A stretch of DNA of 64,000 bases from Branchiostoma floridae (Eukaryota > Chordata > Leptocardii > Amphioxiformes > Branchiostomatidae): the NCBI RefSeq assembly GCF_000003815.2, contig NC_049980.1, positions 2,668,401 through 2,732,400 on the forward strand. The letters run 5' to 3'. Under the pieces are notes generated by a model, which worked only from the letters and a program-made list of their open reading frames with translations, was not told where the DNA came from and ran no database searches. Position numbers and translations under genes: made by a program. Each line of letters starts with the position of its first letter. The stretch's first letter is position 1. Positions 10,916 through 20,355 of this stretch are shown here, piece by piece.

Positions 10916-11790
10916 CACACCGGTCGGTTTACTGCAATTTCTCAAGCAATGCTAATTTGGCAAATGATCAACGCATCATTTTCTCCAGTTACATGTTGCT
11001 GTTACAGCTTACCTTTGCCACTTCTTCTGTGTAAATTATTTTGTCTCTCTGGTCCTGCTAAAAACATAATATCGTAATTGGAACACACCGCGGAATTGCA
11101 CGGAGAACGGGCGCGTGGTTGGAAGGGGGTGCACTATACCGGTCAAACGAAACACGGCACAATTAACTGCCGCTATGTACATTTATTCATCCTCTGTTGT
11201 TCCTTTCTTTCCTGTTAGTAGTTGCACAAAACAAAAACCTGTATGAGCATACAAAAAGTCATGAGAAAATGGGCGTATACTGACAAGAATTTTCATTTAA
11301 TTTTGGTCCGTCACAACCGCTATGACGTAAAACTTTACTGCTGGCCGTAGCATTGAAAATGGCGGGAAAATGGCGGCGTACGTTCAATTTGACCCATTCA
11401 GCCGTAGATCCGGGCGATAATGCAACGGTTCCTCACACTTTTACACGAGTTGTAGGTCACCAAAAGAAATTCAAGATTGCTGTTGAATCATGCTCGTCTT
11501 GTGCCGTGAGCACATGTGATTATTATCTACAAATCTGGCGATGAACGTGACAGTGTGTTTGTCCCACGACGAGCTCGCCTGCCCCGAAAATGACCTGAAA
11601 ACTTTTGGCCTTGTTGTCTTCGAATGCATTGTTATCGATGCTTTGTAAATTATGTATTGGACACCTAGATGTCTGAAGTGTGCACACCTCAGAAATAACT
11701 ATTGTTGCATGTGTAGATCTCTTTAAGTTCCACTATTTTTAATCGACCGGTATAAGGCTTATGACCGGTATTATGCCAATGCATGTTATA
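10912..11790 (+). mobile_element. Element D, copy 1 (~0.87 kb, CCGG-type ends)
   Basis: Strong, nearly colinear similarity to the complement of 22862-23730. Shared landmarks include ATGATCAACGCATCATTTTC, GAACGGGCGCGTGG, AAAATGGCGGGAAAATGGC and GACACCTAGATGTCTGAAG. The right end reads ACCGGTATTATGCCAATGC; the left end is a degraded CACACCGGTCGG. The better-preserved copy shows CATAATACCGG at both ends, suggesting short terminal inverted repeats. A 63-codon plus frame at 11353-11544 (starts MKMAGKWRR) lies inside, but the other copy has a stop in it. Two adjacent AAAATGGCGG words resemble YY1 sites. Confidence 0.8.
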
Positions 11791-11883
11791 TTCGTATCCC
11801 TTATGTCTTAGTTTAAAAACAAAAATGACCTGAAATGTAGCGTAGGGATGCCTTAGGTATTTTTCATTCACACCTTTGGCATA

Positions 11884-12060
11884 TCGTCCTGGCCCAGGGG
11901 CCGAATCGTCCTGGCCCAGGGGCTGAATCGTCATGGGGCCAAGGGGCTGAATCGTCATGGGGCCGAATCATCCTGGCCCAGGGTCCGAGTCGTCCTGGTC
12001 GCCGAATCGCCTTGGCACAGGGGCCGAATCGTCCTTCCGGTCGCTGGTCGGCTTCGGCTA
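11884..12060 (+). repeat. CGAATCGTCCTGG minisatellite
   Basis: About seven imperfect units of 16-23 bases built on CCGAATCGTCCTGGCCCAGG, from 11884 to about 12035. A GC-rich stretch with short self-complementary words (TCGGGTGCC and GGCACCCG) follows to about 12115. It is the inverted counterpart of 9485-9545 and probably the right flank of the same composite insertion. Confidence 0.8.
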
Positions 12061-13565
12061 CCTTCGGGTGCCTTCGCTCGGGACTCGCCGACGTTCGGCA
12101 CCCGCTCGGGTGATCCCGAGGACATGTACTTCATTTAGAGCCAAACTCGTAACATTATCCAGGCAGTATAAAAGCATGGGAATCCGACAACAATTCCTTG
12201 GCCTACCGCCTATGATAAGACTGGACATAGTAGGCTATCATTTGAGGGTAAGTTTGTATGGCATGAACTTTTTATGCTTGTGATAATTGCATATTTGTTT
12301 CCTCAACTCTCCCATTGGAACGCATGCATTACTGTGGGGAATTCTGGCATCGTCTCCCCTGTAGCGGATGCGCGGAAGCAAGTAGTCTGAAACAGCCACT
12401 AGGCCTGCGGCAAGTAATCCACAGGTTGATTATAATTTCCCACTCACCAACTCAATCTCCGTTTGTTCACGTGGAAATCGACATATTTTCTACCAAATAA
12501 ATTAACTGGACTGGACGGTCCGGAACCCCTCGCAGCGATGAATGACAGACTGTACTGGAAGTCAAACTTCATTTGTTCCACATCATCATGAGGATGACAA
12601 TGATGATGATGATGAATTTACCACCACTTTCCAGAGGGGGGCATTTCTGGGTGGGTGGTATCGCAGCCCGAACACAGAGAAAGTTCTGCATGCACTTACA
12701 TTGCTACGACATGTCTGCGTGCTCCCTAAAAGGCTGCACCCTAAAGCGTTTTTCCGCACAAGACAGGTGATTACCGGTGCTCTGAAGTTGCTTGAGGCCA
12801 TAATCCTCAGTCTGGAGTCGTAAGTAGTAGAATGGTCAATTCTCCCCACCTTACTGTTACTTACAAAAGGGCTGACGGTGCAGCTGGTCTTTCTTCGGCA
12901 GACGGACCATACATCATTTCAACCTTAAGGTAACTTCAAGATTTTACGCTTACTTTGAAAACACACAGACATCTAGAAATTGGGCAGGATTCCTAGTATT
13001 TCCTACTCCAGGTTTTAAGTAAATAACTTTAAAAACATTGAACAACTACAATGTATGTTGTAGTCATTGTACCCCCATCCACTTGACGGCGCTGTCATGG
13101 CAAATTTACCTCATCGCCGCCACAAAACTCAATGTCAGCAACTTTTCATGGGGTTCCAAACTGAAAGATTCAAAAGATTACTTAGAGATAAAGAACGAAT
13201 CTTGTAACGTTTTGTGTGTTTTGTTGCCTTAATAACAGAGAATCATACTTTTGCGTCTTACATAATGTTCAAAGTATGAAGTCAAGGCTGTAGACAAAAT
13301 CCAATTTTGGTCACTGTACAGTCACTCAGCGTGACCCTCAGTTTATATCCACGTCTGTCTTGTCTTGTTTTGTTTTGTTTTTTCTTAAACCTGTCATGTA
13401 GCTTGTTCACCCTAAATTTCTATATCATCCCTCAATTATAAGTGATAATAAAGATCTGTTTAAAATTAGCCTGGACACCAGACCCAGTCTGATCTAACCT
13501 AACGGACAGTTTCACTACAATCTCGGCACATCAGAACGTTGATTCGCCATTCAAAGCCGTTTGAT
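12061..13565. other. No supported gene
   Basis: A (GATGAT)n-like patch at 12590-12615 and otherwise unique-looking sequence. The open frames near 12542-12849 occur on both strands and match nothing known. No splice-bounded coding exon is recognised. Confidence 0.5.
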
Positions 13566-14243
13566 CTCCATGAACAATGGAGATATAGTTTTGGGTGTGT
13601 GTGTCTGCCTGTCTGTCTGTCTGATTGCGTCTTTTTTTAGTCAGCATCAGTCAATAATCTCTGGATGGTTTACCATGATATGTAAGTAGGTGTTGGAAAG
13701 ACAAATGTCAAGGTCTATGTTGGACCCCTGGTATGTGACCTTGAAATTCTGTTGTTGTTTTTTTACCTGGATGGGCTTGTGACGCAGTAAATACATAATG
13801 TAAGTTTGGGTCCTCTGGTTGCTCTGGAACTGCAGGGGCGTTTTTGTCAAATTCTGAAAAATGGAACGAAAAATTTACATAGTTGGTATGTAACGTTATG
13901 TAGCTTAGACGGAGCTGTATATCAAATCATGCAAACTGACACTTAATTTGCATATTTAATGATGAAAATCTATATTCATAATGGTTTCCATTATAGGACT
14001 CAAATACTTATAATATATGTGGTTTGTGACAGGTGGAACATTTGCCTATTATGCAAATGCGTCCCTTATTTGCATAATTAACATGCCATAACTCTTCTAA
14101 TTGATAAATGTTTGGACAATCAACATTATGACCGGTGTAAGTTGTTCAAAGGTGTACAAAACCAATCTAAGATTATGTAATTGTGGAAGTCGTTTACATA
14201 ATCAGACTATTTCATAAAGGGATGAGGTATTCGAACTCTTGTT
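13566..14243 (-). repeat. Family A copy directly upstream of the type II gene
   Basis: In minus orientation the copy starts with the family end at 14243 (complement of GAGGTATTCGAACTCTTG). It runs through ATGCAAAT and ATTTGCAT segments near 14053-14080 and a CTGCAGGGGCGTTTTTGTC block near 13830. It ends at the TGTGTGTG/TCTGTCTG microsatellite and the TCTCCATGAACAATGGAGAT terminus at 13566. It stops about 10 bases before the first candidate ATG (14253) of the downstream gene. Confidence 0.8.
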
Positions 14244-14328
14244 TTTTATGCAATGCACCAGAAAGCCAGTGAGATACTCTATTCGGAGCGGCTGTTGAGA
14301 ACATCGTCTACAAACTCAACAAGCACCG

Positions 14329-15100
14329 ATGGATGCAACTTCAACGCCTATGGATGCAAGAGTGCAAGAGTGCACAACGTACGCGTTAGATGCAAGAGTG
14401 CACAACGTACAACTAACGCCCATGTCTGGGGGTCAAGACACCAAGCCGGTGATCTATTCAGAGAGGCTGTCTGAAAAATCGTCCGGCACTGATGGCAAGT
14501 CAATCGCCGTGTACACAGCAGGGAGCGCGACAAGCGCCCCGGTGTGCTATGGAACCACCTCTGCTTCCATCGGAGAAGGAGAAGGATCCATATATACCAG
14601 CGCTGAAGAAGCTGTAATAAAGGACTTTCAAGCCAATAATTCTGCTACATCTGAAAACGATGGGTCTGACAAGGATATGCGGACAGACGATGTTATGGAC
14701 TTGTCGTTAGGAGCGTCCGTCAATATGGCGGCAAGAGGCGGAAGTACAGAACTTTGGCAACTCAACACCGATCTGGAAGATGACGGCGGTACCAAATCCA
14801 ACTCTACAGCATACCAAGATGAGCCTGGCGACAGTAGAAGAGATGATGTGGACATGAAGCCATACGCTATTGCGTACATGTGTGAGACAGATATAGAACT
14901 AAACACTGACTTGGCAGGTGATGACTACACTATCCCCTACGCTACCAGATACGAGGATACGCCAAACGACGCTGGACGTCATGATGTCAATGACCCACCT
15001 TTTGTTGCGAACATGAGCGAGGCGGCGGAAGTCCCGTGGAACCAACTGCGTCCAAATCCGATGTACGCCCCGAACGATGGCCGACACGCACGGGCAGTAG
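14329..15100 (+). CDS. Exon 1: long cytoplasmic tail of a type II transmembrane protein
   Basis: The open frame from ATG 14329 gives 257 codons plus one base up to the donor TAG|GTACGA at 15101; read-through past the donor reaches a stop at 15186. The product is acidic, hydrophilic and rich in Ser, Thr and Asp, with no signal peptide, as expected for a cytosolic tail. It contains two PYAxxY modules (residues 178-183 and 203-208) and an NPMY motif at 243-246. NPxY motifs are known to bind PTB-domain adaptors and drive endocytosis. From memory, this tail style (PYAxAYM, then NPMYxPN just before a transmembrane helix) is common in amphioxus type II receptors with lectin-like or EGF-like ectodomains; the ectodomain is not visible here. 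The start is uncertain: an upstream ATG at 14253 opens a different frame that looks like a shifted copy of the same N-terminus. Confidence 0.75.
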
Positions 15101-15186
15101 GTACGATACTTCTGTCTGATTGTCTATCTGTTCGTCAACAAGAACGGCTGGATGGATTGGTGTTATACTTGTTGTGTTTGTGGTAA

Positions 15187-15935
15187 TGATTAGACCTTGG
15201 GCCCCTGATAGCTTTCCGTGGTACTGCAGGGGAACTTCTAGTTTTGATATCTAATGTTTTGAACATGATTTAGTCATGTCCAACTTTCCGGTAGTAGATT
15301 GCTGTGCTCGGAAAAAAAGGCTCTAAGTTGGGGTCTCAAGCACCTTGTTCTGGAACTGCAGGGGCAGTTTTGTTAAAATCGTTGAGAACTTGAGAATATC
15401 TAAGAAGATGACTCACTATCTTTTTGTATGTAGATAACTTAAGTGATTAGTGATATGATTACGTTACAATTATCAGAAATAGCAGAATCAAGTTTACATA
15501 ATGAATGAGGAAATTTTATGATTCAATCCAATTTAGCCATAGGACTATTTATCCATGTGATATGTGCATTAATTTGCACTATCAATAAAGTAATAGCATA
15601 ATTCGATAGGAAGTAAATAGCGTGGATTTATTACTTATACAGCATTTGAAGTTAAATCAATGTGTCAAGTCAATCGTCTTTCAGTAGACATAAAATATGC
15701 AAACAAGTGTGACTGTCTTATTCACATACTTGATGAGGAAATGCTGCAATGCCTTTTTGCTCAGATAAGGCATGCTTTAAGTTATCCGTGATGATTAAGT
15801 TTGATCGATGATCATATAATTATGAACATGAGGATCTCATTTGCATAATATAAATGGATTTTTATCATATGATACGACACTAGAAAATCTTAATATCATT
15901 TAACGAAAATATGACATCGTCGAACTCTTTTGTCA
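15187..15935 (-). repeat. Family A copy inside intron 1 of the type II gene
   Basis: In minus orientation the element terminus (complement of ATCGTCGAACTCTTT) is near 15918-15935. Octamer-like ATTTGCAT segments and a GAACTGCAGGGGCAGTTTTG block near 15353 follow, with the inner end at GGTACTGCAGGGGAACTTC near 15220. It is diverged and lacks the CA microsatellite end. Confidence 0.65.
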
Positions 15936-16139
15936 TGGAACTTTCCGGTACTCTGACGTTCCCACATCCGCGACATAACTTTATTTCCTGTCCTTAAAAC
16001 AAAAGGAGCTAACTGACCTATCAACCTCGTCTTGACTTTGGATGTCTTGCCTTTGTTTCCCATTTGGCTATCCTAAATTTGTCTTCAGCACACCTATATA
16101 TCAATTCATAGTTAGGCCACAGGATGTAAAGTTTATGGA

Positions 16140-16540
16140 TGACATCGTCTGCAGACTGCAAATATGGTGAGATAGGGCGAAAAAACAAGATGGCTATTGG
16201 CTACATTTACAAAATAGACACCTTAGATGTTGTAACAAAAATTAAAGGGACAAAACATGGAATCCCAGCCAACAAGGCATTAATTCCTGTATCCAAGATA
16301 GTACTGGTGTAGTAAAAGGGACACGATTGTAGTAGACTTGCATCTCGTACAAAGTTGACTACACTTATGGCCTCCATATTGGTGCCACTTTTACAACTAT
16401 CCAATCTTCACTTCTGCAAATTAAGTCACGGCTGCCTATCTAGTGTCACTTCCACAAGTACAGTCATTAGGCTTCAACACAACATGTTTGCTCATTTATG
16501 TAATTTGTCGTCGACGTCATGTTGACCATCGCCAAAGAGA
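16140..16540 (+). repeat. Dispersed repeat family B, copy 2
   Basis: Matches 5160-5515 and the complement of 50360-50597. Landmarks are TCTGCAGACTGCAAATATGG, CCTCCATATTGGTGCCAC and CATGTTGACCATCGCC. It lies in intron 1 of the type II gene. Confidence 0.7.
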
Positions 16541-16735
16541 AAAAATATTTTTTTCTGAAATCTGGCGTCAATTAATGAGCGCGTTGATGTCTCGCTGAGG
16601 CTTTAATGTACATGTATATATAAAACCTGTTTCTCTTTTTCAATGTGACAGAATATCAAGTGGAAATGACCTGCAATCATAGCTGTGTGCAACTTTCGGG
16701 TCACGCAGCATTATTTGTTTGTTATGTTGTCACAG

Positions 16736-16839
16736 GTCGAGCGCTTCGCTGGACATGCTTTGGTGTTATCCTACTCGCTGTGGGCAGCATAGCAGTCTTC
16801 ACAGTGATCTCCTTTACGGGACAGAAGAATTTCCCAACG
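16736..16839 (+). CDS. Exon 2: transmembrane helix of the type II protein
   Basis: The exon follows the acceptor GTTGTCACAG at 16735 and ends at the donor ACG|GTAAAA at 16840. Exon 1 leaves one base, which combines with the first two bases here to give Gly; the next 34 codons are then open. They read GRALRWTCF, then a hydrophobic run GVILLAVGSIAVFTVISF (about residues 267-284 of the joined protein), then TGQKNFPT. Basic residues precede the helix and the N-terminal tail lacks a signal peptide, so the predicted topology is type II (N-terminus inside). The phase match to exon 1 and the placement of the helix right after the NPMY motif support the join. It ends in phase 0. Confidence 0.75.
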
Positions 16840-17530
16840 GTAAAACAACATCTGTTCTCTTTTGTCATTTGTAGTGGAAAAACTTGAGTAAACCACATTA
16901 ATCACAGGGCCATGCTTATTCGATCGAACGGGTGGCATCTTCTGGGAACCCCAAATTGGAGCGAGCGTGCGAAACAAAAATTTAAAAAAAGCGTAAGGAG
17001 CATTGAACAAATGGCTCCAAACACAGATCATGGTATACTGAACAAGACCTTCTTCTTCTGGCACAAAGTGTTGTGCTACTAACCCTGCCTCCGGTGTATT
17101 CTTTATCTTCAGTTGTCCGCAAAAACACAGGATATAATGTATTGTGTGTGTGATGTATTGTTATCTTAACACAATCATGTAGCTTCTCAGCAGTTAGTAT
17201 ATCGTCATCATGTAATATGGCCATAAATGTAAACGACAGATTATTTAATATTCCAGATGGAAGGGTGTAGACTATGAATGATGCCTTTTAAGTTAGCACC
17301 AGTTGAGAGTAGTATCGAAAAGATACATAATAATAATAGTAATCCCACCTAAGTTGTCATCTTCCTATTCTCTTCTCTTTCTTTCTTCCCCGTTTTAATT
17401 CCCTTTCGCTGTATGTCCTTTTTCTTTTTGCATTTTGCGACTTGCAGTCGCAAAATAGCTTCTGGCCAGTGTAGTCGCCGTTGTGATGTTGAGATGAACG
17501 GACCTGTTCAATCCATGCCAAACATTTGTA
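16840..17530. other. Intron sequence, nothing recognised
   Basis: Lies between exon 2 of the type II gene and the tRNA-like sequence. The open frames here, for example minus-strand 16771-17224, lack any known motif. Confidence 0.5.
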
Positions 17531-17536
17531 TACCTG

Positions 17537-17614
17537 TTCGCACTAGCGCAGTGGTAAAGTTTACGCATTCTAAACCAATGCACCCGGTTCGAATCCGGGG
17601 AGGTAGATTTTTTT
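17537..17614 (+). ncRNA. tRNA-like Pol III sequence (pseudo-tRNA or SINE head)
   Basis: A perfect A-box-like TAGCGCAGTGGT at 17544-17555 and a perfect B box GGTTCGAATCC at 17586-17596 are spaced as in a tRNA. An anticodon-like hairpin GCATT-CTAAACC-AATGC and a T-arm CCCGG-TTCGAAT-CCGGG can fold. The acceptor strands (TTCGCAC and GAGGTAG) do not pair and the variable loop is reduced to about one base, so a working tRNA is unlikely. A run of Ts at 17608-17614 could terminate Pol III. It sits in intron 2 of the type II gene. Confidence 0.6.
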
Positions 17615-18209
17615 CAACTTTTTTTTTCTTTTTTACATCCATTAAAATACTAATTTTTACATCCATTTAGCCACACCAATTTATTTCTTTGGTTAACGGA
17701 TTCGCCGCTTCGTTTTTTTGCCGAATAGAAATAAAAATTAAAAAAAAACAACTTAAAAATGCCCCGCAACAGAGCTCACTCAAAAACAGGCAATGTGTAG
17801 TGAAATTTGCTGCAGTTCACGCAAATTTTAACAGGTGGCGTCTAGATCTGCTGCAGTTCAGGCACATATGTGAATCTCTCCATGCGCCAATATCAGGTTT
17901 AGTTACTCTGTTCTATTTATATGACATTCTAATAACTAGAAAAAAACGTTCACACACGCAAACATTGGCAAAATGCCAGCTTTTTTAAAAGCACTTGTTT
18001 CTTTTGAACTATTTGAGCGTACCGCCATGTCTATTTCGATTCCAGTTCTGAAGCGCGTATCTGACTGTGCCGCGCCTGCTTACGAATAATCGATAAAGTT
18101 TCCCGTGCGGTCACACTGGCGTGCGACGCTTTTGTATATGAATCCCACATGAGCCCAGAGAATTGGAAATCTCAGTGTTGCTTAATATTTGCTTTATCAT
18201 CTTTTGCAG

Positions 18210-18285
18210 GTCTTGCCTACCAAAAGTGTTGAGGAGCTCACCACAGCCAGAATGGAAACAGGCATTTTGTGCCAGATGTTTATGT
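18210..18285 (+). CDS. Probable exon 3 of the type II protein
   Basis: The acceptor CATCTTTTGCAG ends at 18209, with a pyrimidine-rich run before it. Exon 2 ended in phase 0, so this exon reads VLPTKSVEELTTARMET and onward, open across the exon to the donor TATGT|GTACGT at 18286. If that donor is not used, the frame runs on to a stop near 18347. A Thr-rich segment just outside the membrane would be normal for a stalk. The 100-N assembly gap starts about 130 bases downstream, so later exons may be hidden. No ectodomain homology can be named from 25 residues. Confidence is limited by the mediocre donor. Confidence 0.42.
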
Positions 18286-18416
18286 GTACGTTTAACTGTG
18301 GTTGTCACGGAGAGGACTTGGGTAGCTTCCCATCACATGGTTAGGTTGTACCGCCGTAGCGCTATCCGTGCGAGCAGGACTTATACTGAGGTTTATGGCC
18401 ACGAACTGTGCCAGGG

Positions 18417-18516
18417 NNNNNNNNNNNNNNNNNNNNNNNNNNNNNNNNNNNNNNNNNNNNNNNNNNNNNNNNNNNNNNNNNNNNNNNNNNNNNNNNNNNN
18501 NNNNNNNNNNNNNNNN
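18417..18516. other. Assembly gap (100 Ns)
   Basis: Exactly 100 undetermined bases, a conventional placeholder for a gap of unknown size. Sequence on its two sides need not be 100 bases apart in the genome. Confidence 0.99.
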
Positions 18517-18863
18517 TGTTAATACATTGCTCCTGGGCACCGTCTTTCCGCGCATATTGATATACAGACCGGAAGTCTTCTTCAGTCTATGTCCTAGATG
18601 ACCCTAGCAAGAGAGAGATGATTTGCTACGTTTAGTCAGTATAGTTATTTATCCCATGTAAGTTGCTGTCTACAACGGCGAGAAGGTGCGTTATGTTCTT
18701 TACAAAGCAGCAATCATAGCGACGCACGTATTTCTATCTGGTAATGTGGCAAATTCACAATACATTACTATAACATCTGAATAGTAGAGCCAGGCTATAA
18801 ATCAATGTCGAGGTACATCTTCCAAATTGTTTTAAGTCCACACCTGGTGTTAATTTGTATAAG

Positions 18864-20335
18864 GATGGTGTTCAGCACCAGGGACAGGTGTGTTTACCAG
18901 TGTGTGTATGGTATTCAGCACCAGGGACATGTTGTTAATCTGTGTGTGGATGATGTTCAGCACCAAGGACATGTATCTTAACTTGTGTGTGGTTGTTGCT
19001 TAGCGCCTGGGACAGGTATGTGTATCTGTATGTGGATAGTGTTCAGCACCAGATACAGGTGTGTTTACCTGTGTGTGGATGATGTCCAGCACCAGGGACA
19101 GGTGTGTTTACCTGTGTGTGAATGGTGTTCAACACCCTGATGGTGTTCAGCACCCTGGACAGGTGTGTTTACCTGTGTGTGGATGATGTTCAGCACCCTG
19201 TACAGGTGTGTTTACCTGTGTGTGTATGGTGTTAAGCACCCTGGACAGGTGTGTTTACCTGTGTGTGGATGGTGTTCAGCACCAGGGACAGGTGTGTTTA
19301 CCTGTGTGTGGATGGTGTTCAGCACCCTGAACAGGTGTGTTTACCTGTGTGTGGATGGTGTTCAGCACCAGGGACAGGTGTGTTTACCAGTGTGTGTATG
19401 GTATTCAGCACCAGGGACATGTTGTTAATCTGTGTGTGGATGATGTTCAGCACCAAGGACATGTATCTTAACTTGTGTGTGGTTGTTGCTTAGCGCCTGG
19501 GACAGGTATGTGTATCTGTATGTGGATGGTGTTCAGCACCAGATACAGGTGTGTTTACCTGTGTGTGGATGATGTCCAGCACCAGGGACAGGTGTGTTTA
19601 CCTGTGTGTGAATGGTGTTCAACACCCTGATGGTGTTCAGCACCCTGGACCTTGTGTGTTTACCTGTGTGTGGATGATGCTCAGCACCCTGTACAGGTGT
19701 GTTTACCTGTGTGTGTATGGTGTTCAGCACCCTGGACAGGTGTGTTTACTTGTGTGTGGATGGTGTTCAGCACCAGGGACAGGTGTGTTTACCTGTGTGT
19801 GGATGATGTTCAGCACCCTGGACATGTACCTTTACTTGTGTGTGGTTGTTCTCAGCGCCTGGGACAGGTATGTGTATCTGTATGTGGATGGTGTTCAGCA
19901 CCAGGGGCAGGTGTGTTTACCTGTGTGTGGATGGTGTTCAGCACACTGGACAGGTGTGTTGACCTGTGTGTGGATGGTGTTCAGCACCAGGGACAGGTGT
20001 GTTTACCTGTGTGTGGATGGTGTTCAGCACCCTGGACAGGTGTGTTTACCTGTGTGTGGATGGTGTTCAGCACCAGGGACAGGTGTGTTTACCTGTGTGT
20101 GGATGGTGTTCAGCACCCTGAACAGGTGTGTTTACCTGTGTGTGGATGGTGTTCAGCACCAGGGACAGGTGTGTTGACCTGTGTGTGGATGGTGTTCAGC
20201 ACACTGGACAGGTGTGTTGACCTGTGTGTGGATGGTGTTCAGCACCAAAGGCGGATACGAACATGCTCTTTGTGAGTGGAGTTCAGCACCGAAGACGGGT
20301 ATGTTAACCTGTGTGTGGATGGTGTTTTAATACCA
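18864..20335. repeat. 43-bp minisatellite, about 34 units
   Basis: The unit consists of GGATGGTGTTCAGCACCAGG plus GACAGGTGTGTTTACCTGTGTGT, 43 bases, with CTGGAC/AGGGAC alternation at one site. A higher-order duplication is visible: about 18891-19160 is repeated almost exactly 490 bases later (19381-19650), including its irregular units (TTAATCTGTGTG, then TTAGCGCCTGGG). Because 43 is not a multiple of 3 and the unit lacks stops, all plus frames stay open for up to about 208 codons; these are artefacts. Each unit holds ACAGGTGTGTTTACCTGT, a small hairpin with CAGGTG E2-box words. Confidence 0.96.
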
Positions 20336-20355
20336 TCCACACACATGTAAACATA
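20300..20355. repeat. Hairpin closing the minisatellite
   Basis: The 24-base arms at 20300-20323 and 20332-20355 are inverted copies with about 22 matches (CTGTGTGTGGATGGT against ACCATCCACACACA), separated by an 8-base loop. The right arm is the only inverted minisatellite unit in the array. Confidence 0.8.

Noticed and set aside
17537-17607. Functional tRNA gene
   Set aside because: Acceptor stem does not pair and the variable loop is too short, despite perfect A and B boxes.
19551-20275. Open frames of about 207 codons with repeated Cys/Val-rich words
   Set aside because: They are the 43-bp minisatellite read in its stop-free frames. The unit length is not a multiple of 3, so all frames look alike and there is no start, splice or family signal.
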